64,000 nucleotides of DNA, taken from positions 148,964 to 212,963 of the forward strand of contig JAIVFJ010000113.1 of the NCBI GenBank assembly GCA_025765615.1. Direction: 5' to 3'. This document shows positions 22,501 to 33,517 of this stretch, in pieces. Every line of letters starts with the position of its first letter. Within the stretch, counting starts at the first letter, position 1. The notes below the pieces were generated by a model. That model was not told where the DNA came from. It did not search any database and was given only the letters and a program-made list of their open reading frames with translations. A program made the translations under genes and the position numbers. The DNA is from Zopfochytrium polystomum (taxonomy: Eukaryota > Chytridiomycota > Chytridiomycetes > Chytridiales > Chytridiaceae).

Positions 22501-25500
22501 ACAGGTACACTACATTGATTTGGTGGCGAACAATTAGTCACGGAAAGAAAAAGCCCACCGCTTGGTCTCCTCACTTTGGTTTAAGCAGTAGTTGAAGGAC
22601 GACTTGCTGCGGCAGCGAATAAGATTATCCGAGCAACCGGTGCAGGAGCCCGACTTGTACGGAACAGGGGGCGTCGCAGGCGTTGGAGGCGTAGGCGGTG
22701 TGATGACGGGAGGAGTGTACGACGGTGGGCGAGCGCACATTGGGTGGGATGCCGCAACGCACGCGTTCCCGCAGCAGTACGTTCCTGAAGGGCATGACAC
22801 GGGCGGAGTGTACGACACTAAAGGGTAAGGGCGAAAAAGAGTACTTGTGAGAAAAAACAAAAAAAAAGGCACGGTCGCCGCTTCGAATACTCACGGCCTC
22901 CTTTGCAGATCGTGTACTGAGTGTCACTGGTGCAGGAAATCGTGTTGTCTTTGCATCCGGCGCACGACTGGCAGAGGGCGCTTTTCGGGTCCACGCAGCT
23001 GTTGCCACAGCAAACCTGACCGGCAGGGCAGGCCTTCAGTCCGACAACAGGCAAGCCGCTCTTGCAGAACGCGTAGTACGTCGGGTTGACGCACGCCATT
23101 TTTCCGTCGGCTACGCCATCGCAGTAGTCAGTCGGAACGTTCGCGATGGGAAGAAGTTGAACTCCGTTCGGATCCACAGAGGGCTTTGGAAGCTGCGAAA
23201 GGCACTGAGACTGAGGCAAGCACTTGTTCGAGTCAGCACAGCAGACGGTGCCAAACGCACAGCTCTGAGGGACGGCCGTCGTAAACTCTGCAGCCAGAGA
23301 GGAAGAATATCAGTCTGTGTCGGTAGAGTAGCCATTTGCAACATACGTCCTTTCCAGCAAAGGTTGAACTGTGTGGCCGAAACGCAAAGTTGGGCATTGT
23401 CGGGGAGTCCATTGCAAGGCTCAGGCAGATACGGGACGTTCGGCTTCACCGGACACTCTCCGTACCACGTGCACCGCTGTAACGACTGGCAGCAGTAGGT
23501 GCCAGCAGGACAGTACTGATCCGCGGTTTTGGGGAGAATGCCTAACGAGTACAAAAAGTGGATGAGCGGAGGACGCAAGAACACAAAAACAGGAACTCAC
23601 TCTGGCCAAGGCAGAAATTAAACGACTTAGCCGAGGTACAGACAATGTTGTTGTCCGGGACTCCAGTGCAGATCCCCGCTGGGGTCGTAGGAACAACCGA
23701 AGGAGGATTGTAGACAGGGGGTGGCAGGTAGGTGTTTGGCGCACAGTTCGGTCCGGGAGTGGTTGCGCACATTGGATCCGTGCTGAAGACGCAGGCGTTT
23801 CCGCAGCAGACCGTTCCAGGAGCGCAAGGCATTGAGGGAGTGATAGGGGACTTGTTCTGGCACAGGACGTATTTCGCCACGTCGGAGCATGCCATCTGTC
23901 CGTCTGGGATTTGCGCGCATGGGTTCAACGGGTTTCCGCCGCACGCGGGGTCATCCGGGTACACACAGGCGTTGCCGCAGCAGACCGTACCAGCAGCACA
24001 ATTCTGCACACCAGTGGAAGGCACTAGCAATAGAAAAAGTCGTCTCAGAACATTGTCACCATCGACGAAATGCACTGAAACTTACTCTGGTTCAGACAAA
24101 GAGAGAAGGAATTGGTGTTGACGCAAGCGACGTGATTGTCGGGTAGCCCGGCGCAAATGTTCGACGGCAAGGTGTACTGCGGAACAGTCACTGGGGGGGC
24201 CACCGGATATACAGACTTGCAGTTGGAAAGGTAGTCACACTTGTTCGAGTTGGCGCAGCAAACCGTTCCGGGAGCACAAGACTGCGTGGATGACGGAATG
24301 AACGCACCCTTGCTGCAGTAGCGGAACTGGTACAGGGAGATGCACGCGATGCCGCCGTCAGCAATCTTTGAACATGAAGGTGCCGGAAGCGAGGGGATGG
24401 TTGGTGCAGGGAGAGCATATCCACAGTTTGCGGCGTAATCGCAAAGGTTCGTCTCAGCACAGCATACAGTGCCGTAGGGACAGTACTGGTCGGCCGCATC
24501 GATAAAGGTGCCACCCGAGCAGAAGTTGAACGTGGTCTTGGAGCGACAAACAATCGATCCGTCGAGTGCACCACTGCAAGTGGGTGTGTATGGCGCAGGC
24601 GGGATGTAAGAGGGCGGCGTGGGAGGCGTATACTTCGGAGTCGACCCTGGGCAGCCGTCGACGTCGCACCGGTTGAGACCGTCGCAGCAAACAAGTCCAG
24701 CTGGACAAGTAATGTCGGTCGATGTGTAGATTTCTGGGGCGGAACGAGTGTTAGAGCGCTAAAGCAAGCAAGCAAGCTTTAATCCTTACGTTGGTTTACG
24801 CAGTACTTGAACGTGTTGCTTCCCGTGCAGAAAATCTGATTGTCCTTCTTGCCCTTGCAGGACGGTGGGGGGACGTAGGTCGTGACAGTGGACGGGCACG
24901 ATGAATCATCGCAACGGCCCGTGTTGGAGCAACAAACTTGGCCGTAGGGGCAGGACTGGTCTACCGCCGAGGCCATCGCTAAAAAAGCCGAGGTCAGTCT
25001 TGAGCCGCAGAGATTTAAAGATGCAAAACATCACGTACTTTGATTCCAGCAAATGTTGAACGTGCTTTGCCCCGTGCAAACGACAGCATTGTTTGCTTGG
25101 CCCGTGCAGAGACTGACAGACGGAGTGTAAGGCGGTGGGGGGTCGACGTACGCCGGTGGAGCACTGTAACAGGAGGTGTCGCATCTTTGGGTAGCTTCAC
25201 AGCAAGTAAGACCTGCAGGGCAAGACTGGTCGTACGCGGCAACAGGGCCTGAGCACAGAAAAAGAGGTGACAGGTTAGCGCTTGACAAAGAGATTTAGGC
25301 CGTAAACTCACTCTGTCCGTAGCAAAAGTTGAAAGTGGTCGGGGATGTGCACTTCAGCCGGTTGTCCGGTTGGCCAGAGCAGTCGCATTTTGTGATCGAC
25401 TGTCCAGTAGCGACCTTCAGTCCAGTCACAACGGGAGCGTGGATGAGGTAGCCTCCAGAAGACGACGCTGGCACAACAGAGCCGTAGGTCGCAGGGCATC

Positions 25501-28458
25501 CTGCGACGTCACATCGGTTGGTGGACGCGCAGCAAACAAGGCCAGGAGGACACTTTTGCGAGGACGAAGATACCGGTACTGCAAGGGAGGGAGATTTAGT
25601 TCAGGAAGTGGGATGGAACAGCAAAGGTCGGATAACTCACGTCCGTTTTGGCAAATGTTGAAGGTGGTTTGACTGGTACAGTAAATGTTGCCATCCTTGA
25701 CGTTTTGACAGTCCGAGGGGTTGTACGGAATCGGGGTTGAAGGAATGTAGGAGCTAGACTGACACCCAGCAACGTCGCACGCGTTCAGGTTCTCGCAGCA
25801 GAACAATCCAGGCTGACACGTTAAGTCCACAGAGCTAGCAGGCTTTCCGCTCTGGCAAATGCGGAAAGACGTCGCTGAAGTGCACCGAATCATGCCGTCT
25901 TTGACGCCCGAGCAATTGATCGTGGGGGGAACGTAGACAGGAATGTTCGGGTTCGGGGGGACGTACGGTGTCGTCGAGCAGCCCGGGTAGTCGCACTTGC
26001 CTTTCTCGCCACAGCAAACGAGACCTGAAGGACACACTTGCGACGGAGTAGTGAGCCCGCTCTGGCACAACGTAAACGAGTTTCCTCCAAGGCAGAGCAT
26101 TTTTCCGTCGGGTTGGCCGTTGCAGTTGACGGGGGGCGGGGTCGGAGGAACGTAGGCGGGGCAGTTTGACTCGCAGGATTGAGTCGTCTCGCAGCAAGTA
26201 AGACCCGAAGGGCAGTATTGGTCGAACGTACTGGCTTTCGCGCCATTCGAGCAGATGTTGAACGTGTTCGGGGAAGTGCACGTTACGTAGCCGTCGTTTT
26301 TGCCATCGCATGAGCCACCAGTGTTCTGAACGGGAGGTGTTGGGTTGTAAGGTCCCGAAGTTGGTGGATCTTTTGGGATTGGGCTTGGCGTCCCCTTGCA
26401 ACCGTTCCAGTCGCATCGGTTCAAATTGTCGCAGCAAACAAGGTTCGCGGGGCAATTTTGGTCCAGACCAGAAAATCCTCCACCGTGACAAATGTTGAAC
26501 GTGGTGGCTGAACGGCAGACAATCTGGTTGTCGACTTTGCCCGTGCAACCCGCTGGGTTCGGGTTGGGGTTGTAGGGTGGCGAAGGTGGAGGGCTGATGG
26601 GTGGGACCGGAGACGCCGTTCCAGAGCAGCCAACAACATCGCAGCGGTTCAGGTTGGCGCAACAGACGGTGGTGGCGGGGCAATGTTGGGCGACCGCAGC
26701 CGCCTCCTTTCCGCCAGAGCAAATGTTGAATGTGGTAAGACTCTTGCAAACAATCTGGTTGTCCTTCACGTTGGCGCAGCTCTGCGGGGCCGGCGAGTAG
26801 TTGCATCCGGGGTAGCCGCAAGCCTGTTGGCCTTCGCAGCACTCGAGACCCGGTGGGCAAGACTGGTCCGCAGCCTTGACGAGTGCCCCCGACAGACAGT
26901 AGTTCAAGGTTGTCTTGCTTTGGCAAACCATATAGCCATCTGGCTTGGAAGCACACGCACCATTCGGGGTTGGAACGTATGCCGGCGGAACGTAGACGGG
27001 TGGAACGTAAACTGGCGGTTGAGTAACGGGAGCCGGCGGAGTGTAGTCAGCGGCACACGTCGTATCGCAGCGTTGGGATCCCTCGCAGCAAATAAGGCCG
27101 GCTTGGCAGGTCTGGTCTCCGTACGGCTTGATTCCGTTCTTGCAAATGTTGAAAGTCGTCGCAGAGGTGCAAAGGACGTAATTGTCCGGCTTGCCCGCAC
27201 AAGTCCCCGTTGGCACAACCGGAACACCGGGGTTGTACGTTGGTGGCGGCGCGTACGATGGGTTCGCGCAGCCAGGGACATCGCACCGGTTTAAGCCCTG
27301 GCAACAAACAAGACCAGGCTGGCAAGATTGATCGGCAGAGTTGACTTCCGCTGTGGGACGGGAAAAATTCGGTCAGCGAAACACCGGAATGCTCCCGAAC
27401 GCTTACCTCCATATTGGCACATATTGAAGGTGGTTGCAGATTTGCAGACAATGTTTCCGTCTCCAACGCCAGAGCAGCTTGACGGCGCCGTCTGCTTGCA
27501 ACCGGGAACGTCACAGCGACCCAAGTTGGGACAGCAAACAAGCCCAACTGGGCAGCTTTGGTCCGAAGTGGATGCGAGACCTGTTTGAGATAGAATTAAG
27601 TCAAAAAGTCCAATGCGAGGGAAGGGGCTTAAGAAATTGTTACCTCCGCCAAGGCAGTAATTAAGGGTTGTTCCCGATGTGCACACGAGCGTGCCGTCCA
27701 ACTTGCCGCTGCACGGAGCGTAGGTGCCAGAGTACGTCGGGGCCGGAATGTATGTTGTGGTCGTGGTGGTTGGCGTGGGAGTGTACGAATACCCTTGCGC
27801 GCATTCCCAAATGAAGCGGCAAGCAGAAACGCCGCCTCCGTTCGGGCAGCAGACGGTTCCTGAAGGACAGGCCATGGACACGACGAGAGGCGCTGCGTAT
27901 GCGAAGGGTGTTGGTGGAGGTTAGCATGGATGGGCGGGAAGACAAGTTGGGGCGGACAGGTTCGGACATACATTGGTACGAGCATGTCACAAACATCGTT
28001 TGGCCGACGCAAACGACAGTGCCATCAACCGCGCCATTGCCGCAGACAGCGCCACACGCGGGGTCGTTCGACGCAACGATTTGGTTGTTGCAGCACTTTT
28101 GCGCGACCGGCAGAGTCGTGAGCGTGCTCCCCGCGGCTGAGGTCGTCGTCGGTTCGTGGTCGTATCGGTTTTCAAATCGTCGTTGGTGAAGGCGTCAGAA
28201 AAAGGGAATGCGCAAGGGGCAAATCAAAGGAGAAGCAATGGCCCCTTGGGGTCCCCCGCACAGTCCGGCAGGGGGGGGAGGGGGGGGAGAGAAACAGGAT
28301 TGCGACTCACCATTGTACCCGCACGTGTAATACGACCTCAAGTTTGCGCAGACGATGGCCCCTGGGGTCTGGCCGTAGCACGCGTCCCCGGCGACGCCCG
28401 TCGCAGAGGATGCCAAGGCCAGCGCAATGGCCGCCAAGGGCCAAAGCTTCTGGGACAT
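19584..28458 (-). CDS. Giant secreted protein with about 36 CBM19-like cysteine-rich modules
   Basis: Seventeen exons on the minus strand: 28311-28458, 27972-28136, 27644-27892, 27407-27580, 25641-27350, 25312-25578, 25039-25248, 24790-24978, 24086-24733, 23601-24023, 23347-23541, 22895-23287, 22575-22817, 21946-22509, 21016-21870, 20625-20936, 19584-20563. They splice to 2574 residues with no frame break. A signal peptide (MSQKLWPLAAIALALASSA) starts the protein. The rest is about 36 copies of a roughly 50-residue module, C-x(4,5)-D-x(3)-C, then F-x(2)-C, then C-P-x-G-x-V-C-C and C-D, joined by Pro/Thr/Tyr linkers. The pattern resembles carbohydrate-binding module family 19 (chitin binding), but the match is by eye. 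No catalytic domain or anchor is visible, so a wall or matrix scaffold is inferred. All 16 introns (56-79 bp) are phase 1. The 21015/21016 donor could be shifted by 3 bp. Confidence 0.85.
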
Positions 28459-29113
28459 ATGCGCTGTGGAGGATATCGCGGGGGTTGATTGTGGGATTAT
28501 CGATGACGAAGGGATAAGTAAGGAACGGTTAGGAAAGGGAAACAAGGTCCAAGCGGAGGGGGAGTGCAGGGTGTTGGTGTGCGAGAGTACTCACACGCGG
28601 TCAGGTTTCTCCGACTGCTTCTGGTTCTCGCGCCTAGAAAAAAAAGCAGCCCGCAAGGGCGCATTCGGTTAGCGTGATGGGGGTCAAACGCGTGCGCACA
28701 AAAGCAGCAGAAGAATGCAAAGCCGGGGCAGCAGTACTGGACGAAAAAGGCATGGTTCCTGGTTCGCGTGCGTCGCGTCCAAGGCCGGAGGGGAAGGCAC
28801 CCACGGGGTCGGCGTAGGGGGGTTGGGGGCAGGCACCGGGGAGATTGAAAGCGCGTTGTGGATTTTCATTCTGGGCGTACTCACGCTGAAGTCGGCCGAC
28901 GGTAGCGAGTTTTTTGTTCGTGGTGGTGGGCGGGTGTGAAGATTTCTCTCTCTCTCTCTCTCTCGCGCTAGGTGAGAGTGAGAGGTGGATGGATGGATTG
29001 GATGAAGGAGGGTGGGGCCTCTTCTCTGGCTCTTTATAATGAAACGGCCCCGTTACTTTGGCGGGGAGAGCAGGGCACAGATGTTGGGAATGAGAGAGAA
29101 AGAGGGAGAGAGT

Positions 29114-29116
<3 letters not shown>

Positions 29117-29200
<84 letters not shown>
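29117..29200. repeat. (GA)n microsatellite
   Basis: About 42 nearly perfect GA units on the plus strand, the longest GA run of the window. A further GA run follows at 29352-29390 and a GT run at 29443-29466. Confidence 0.95.
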
Positions 29201-29202
<2 letters not shown>

Positions 29203-29348
29203 CAGAGAGACAGAGAGCGACGTCCGCTTCGAAGCAGAGGGACCGACAGACAGACGTGACGTTGAGTGAGCGAGAGGCGGGGTTCCAATTGGGGGGGTGT
29301 GGGGTGGTGGTAATGGGAAAAACCGAAGAGAGTCGGAGAGAGGCAGAC

Positions 29349-29390
<42 letters not shown>

Positions 29391-30053
29391 CCAGAGAGGC
29401 ACAAAGAGAGAAAGGCAGAGAGAGGCAGAGACAGAGAGAAGGGTGTGTGTGTGTGTGTGTGTGTGCGTGCGTGTGATGATGGATGCACACAGACGCACAG
29501 GCCCAAGCAGCAGCAGGCAGGAGCAGCAGCAGACTCACACATGCCAACCACAACAACCGCGAGCGAGACAAAAAGCAAAGAGAGCGAGAGAGAGTGGGAG
29601 AGATAGTCTGTCGTTGGATTGGTTCGATAGATGGATGAGTGAGTGAATGATGAGAGGGCAAAGCATTCGTGACAAGGCAAGCCGGTTTTTTTGTTCTCAC
29701 CACACACGCACAACAGGCACACACACACACACACACACAGACGCGTTCCGCGTTGTCGCGAAAAAAAAAAAAAAAAAATTAAAAAAAAAAAATTTGGAAA
29801 AACAAAATAAAGAAAAGTAAATAAAATGAAGAAAAAAAAAAGAAAGAAAAATCCTGACCCTGAGAAACACGTGCCGACGGTCTCGTCTCTCTCTGTCTCT
29901 CTCTCTCCCTCTCTGTCTTTCTCTCGTCCCCTCTCTCGCTGAGCCTCTCTCTCCTCCCTCTCTCTCTCTCTCTCTCTCTCTCCCTTTATCCCTCGCTTCA
30001 CGCACCAAGCAGCTACCCACCTGCCACCCACCCAACCCCCGAACCCGCCAACC

Positions 30054-30055
30054 GC

Positions 30056-30098
<43 letters not shown>
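30054..30098. repeat. (CAA)n microsatellite
   Basis: About 15 uninterrupted CAA units, lying between a CT-rich block and a G-rich block in the intergenic spacer. Confidence 0.95.
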
Positions 30099-31085
30099 CA
30101 ATCGATTGGGGATAGGGGGATAGGGGGACGGTGGGTCAGTCACGGGTGGGTCGGCTCATAAAATAATATCAAATCAATCAGCGCCCCACGGGTGGGTCGC
30201 GCGTTTTGCTTCGTTGTTAGAGAAAAAGGACGGGTGGGGGGGGGGGGTGGGAGACGAAGCAGGAAAAAAAAAAGGGAACGAAATGAACTTTTCAGGTCGC
30301 TTCCGTTTGTCGTCCGTATGCATGTGTGACTGTGTGTGAGTGTGTGTGTGTGTTTCTGTGCGTGTTTGTTTGTTTCCCTCCCTTTTTTCTCTTTCTCCAC
30401 CCTTTACTTCTCTTCAACTCTCTTCACACACACACACACACACACGGTTTTTTTTGGAAACGGCGTATGCGGGATCAAATGTAGAAAGAGTGACCGGGGG
30501 GAGAGACGGGGAGCAACATAACTTGAATAAACTGTTGGGGATGGCGGGGACGGAGGGCAGTCGGGCGGTAGGGTAGGTGACTTTTGCTAATTTTTTTCTT
30601 TTTGTTTGTATGTTTCGGCGCGGGGGAAGGGGCGGAGGCAAGAGAGAGTATGTGAGAGAGAGGAGGGCAATGGAGGGGGGGAAAGGCGACAAGAGAAAAA
30701 AAAAAAAGAAAGAAACAACCCATAGGACAAAAGAGGACAGGACCTGGGCGTGCGTTGGTAGAGGGGGGAAAGCTTGGAGCCGGCGATGGGCGGGTTTATG
30801 AATTGCCTGGGTCTTTGTTTTATCGGGGGGAACTGGAGAAAGAAAAGAGGAAACACAAGGAGAAGGATGCGTGGACGAGGACGGGGCGGTGTTTCCAAAA
30901 CAAGAAGAACGAAAACAAGAAAGGGGTTGAGGGTTGAATTTCAAGAAAGAAGACTTCATCAGGCCCAAGCATCACATACACACACAAACACACACACACA
31001 CACATCCTACAACCCCCTCACAGACAATAACCGCAAAACAGAACCCACCCTTCCGCAAAAAAACACACGAAATTCCACGATAGTT

Positions 31086-32434
31086 TCACGAAAACACGGC
31101 ATTGTCGTCGCCAAACGGATCGGCAAAAGGGTCGCCGCCGTCTTTCGCCCCGTTGCCAAATGGCCCGTCGCCGAACCCGTCCTCGGACGACGCCGTCGTC
31201 GCCGTCTCCGCGTCGCGCGGCTCCATGATGGCCGACACCTTGGCAAGGTACGCCGCCTGCCGCTGCGACGGGCCGCTCGCGCCGGAACTGCTCGCCGCGG
31301 CAGCCGTCGGCGCCGAAAAGTCGAAGTACGACGCGGACGTCAGCGAGAAAGGCTCGTTCAGGAGCGCCGGATTGTAAACGAACGCGTCGTCCGTCTGGCC
31401 GGCGTCGAGGCCGGGCTCAGCCCCTCGCGGCGGCAGCGGTGGCGCGGCACCCCCCGCCGCGGAGGACCGCTGCGACGTCCGCGGCGGCTCGGACGCCACG
31501 AACGGCGCCGCGACAAAGACGGGGTGAGCCGTGTCGGCGTTCTCGTCGCCGATGGCCGCGAGGTCCGCCGGGAGCAGACCGCTGAGCTGCAGCTGCTCCA
31601 CCGACGCGAAACCCTCCGTGTTGACCGGGGTGGACGGCCTCGGGTGCGCGCTGCCGCCGCCGCCGCCGCCGCCGCCGCCGCTGCTGCTGCTGCCACCGCC
31701 CACCCCGCTGCTGCTGCCGCGCCCGCCGCCGGCGGCGCTCGTGCGCCGACCCATGGAGAACGGGCCGCCGCTGCTGCCGCCGCTGCCGCCCGTCCCACTC
31801 AGCGAGTTGTACCCGCCGCTGCTCAGCCGGCCTTCCCGCCCGCTTAGCGGGACGCCGCGGTCGCTCTGGCTGCCGCGGCGCGACCCCGTGGGCGACTGCG
31901 ACGGCGGCGACAGAAATCCTCCCGACGTCGACGACGACGACTTGTCCCAAGGGGACCCCGACGACCCAAACATGTCTTGCAGAGCCCGCGCAGACTCTGA
32001 CATGCCCATGTTTGAGTTGGAGGGGGTTTTCGACATGACGCTGCTCTTCTTTTTCCCAAACAGCCTTCCTCCGCCGCTACTGCTGCTGCCGCTGCTGCTG
32101 CCGCCACCTCGATTGCTTCCGCCCGCTGATTTCGATGGCGACGTGCCGAGAAGGTCTTCCACCGCGCTGGATCCGTCCCGCATCCGAATAAGGTAGACCA
32201 TGGCCTTGTCGACGTCCATGCCGTTGGCGCTGAGCGCCTCCCTGTTTGCGGCTTCGTCCGTGAAGCCCCTCGAGTTGAGCTCTTTCAGAGCCCGCTTCAA
32301 GGGGCCGGAAACGGGCACCTGGGTTGCCAGTGATGTATCTTCGGCGGAGCGATCGGGAATGTTGCCGGAAACGATGTACTCGATAGACTCTTGGACCTTG
32401 CCGCCAGATGCCGCGAGCGCTGTGCGGGTGTGTG

Positions 32435-32477
<43 letters not shown>

Positions 32478-32857
32478 GTTTGTTCAGAACGAAGTGTGTT
32501 ATTTACATAATGAAAGAGTTAGGACGGGTGCAAGGTGAGGTTGGATGCGATCAAGGAGAGAGGAGAGGTTTTGAGTCAGACGGGGGCTGAAACCTTCCCT
32601 GCATCGCTGGCGCCCAACCTCGCCACCGCACCTTCCCATCGCCCGGCCAGCAACCCCAGCGCCACCACCCCACTTTTCCCACCCACACACCACGCACCAA
32701 ACACAATACACAACCACCCACGCAACAACGTTTTATTCTTCTAACCTCTTCTATTTGTGTCGAGGTCGGTGAAGCCCATGCCGTGGAGGAACTTGAGCTG
32801 GCCGGAGAAGGACTCGTTGGGGTCGATGCCCGTGCCTTCAAAGAGCCGCGGATCCAT
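31086..32857 (-). CDS. Tandem-UBA protein with C-terminal DPF motifs, endocytic-adaptor-like
   Basis: Two exons, 32746-32857 and 31086-32419, joined in phase 1, give 481 residues. Two ubiquitin-associated domains stand at the N-terminus: about 20-58 (FLHGMGFTDLDTNRRALAAS) and about 75-117 (ELNSRGFTDEAANREAL), each with the MGF/RGF loop that contacts ubiquitin. The first UBA is split by the intron. The middle is Ser/Gly-rich and disordered, with a poly-Gly run from a GCC repeat at about 31655-31690. The last 17 residues contain GDPFADPFGDD; DPF motifs bind the AP-2 alpha-appendage in clathrin endocytosis. Ubiquitin-dependent cargo sorting at the plasma membrane is inferred; no ENTH, EH or UIM domain is present, so it is not a plain epsin or Ede1. 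The 326-bp intron carries a GT microsatellite. Confidence 0.75.
32431..32474. repeat. (GT)n microsatellite in the UBA-gene intron
   Basis: About 20 GT units on the plus strand just downstream of exon 2's acceptor side; in the sense orientation of the gene it is a CA run close to the 3' splice site. Confidence 0.9.
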
Positions 32858-33225
32858 GGCGGCGGTGGTGCGGTTGGGTGGGTGGGTGCGACGAGATTAC
32901 AGAGTTGGCCTGATCTTTTCCCAAGGAAGGAGGGGAGGAAGGAGGGAGGAAGGAGGGGACAGAGAGGAAAGGGAATGCAGCGCGCGCCTCGGGACGGAGT
33001 GTGGCGAGATGGGGAGGTGAAGGTGAGGGCGAAGCGGAATGCGGGAGTTGGCTTTCGATGATTTTTCTGATTGAGGCGACAGCTGGGCGAAGGGGAAAGA
33101 AACACAGACAGAGACAGAGACAGAGAGAGAGACGGAGACAGAGGCAGAGACAGGCGGAGACAGAGACAGAGATAGCAAGATAAAATGATGACAAGACAAG
33201 AGACAAGGCGAGAGACAGCGAGACT

Positions 33226-33256
<31 letters not shown>

Positions 33257-33431
33257 CCGGAGCTTGGAACCAAAGAGAGTGGAGAGCGCAGCGCGCCGAT
33301 TATTCATCAAAGAGAGCGGCGAGATATGCGCGCGCGCGTGAGAGAAGAGACCACGAGAGAAGCTTGAAGGATAGAAAAGAAATAATACACAGGCGCACAC
33401 GCAACACGCACGCACGCGCACACGCACACGC

Positions 33432-33479
<48 letters not shown>

Positions 33480-33517
33480 CTCTTCCCCCCATTCCACCTC
33501 CCGCCCGCCGCGCCCCC
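32858..33517. other. Spacer between UBA gene and LRR gene
   Basis: Promoter side of the leftward UBA gene and 3' flank of the leftward LRR gene. It holds CAGAGA/GA repeats (33100-33252) and a CA run (about 33415-33477). No gene seen. Confidence 0.55.

Larger units (their letters stand above)
28459..31085. other. Microsatellite-rich spacer
   Basis: Left end is the promoter of the leftward cysteine-rich gene. The rest is dominated by simple repeats: CT (28946-28965), GA (29117-29200 and 29352-29390), GT (29443-29466), CA (29718-29740), A-runs (29761-29792), CT (29881-29985), CAA (30054-30098) and CA (30425-30447, 30977-31003). Long open frames across it are artefacts of dinucleotide repeats. 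The right end is the 3' flank of the UBA gene. Confidence 0.7.

Noticed and set aside
19584..28458. Regular repeats as a possible CRISPR or satellite array
   Set aside because: Periodicity is at protein level with diverged DNA, signal peptide and spliced exons; it is a coding module array.
28634..30031. 465-codon open frame on the minus strand
   Set aside because: Almost all of it is Leu/Ser from CT repeats; no family motif, and the frame is open only because dinucleotide repeats lack stops.
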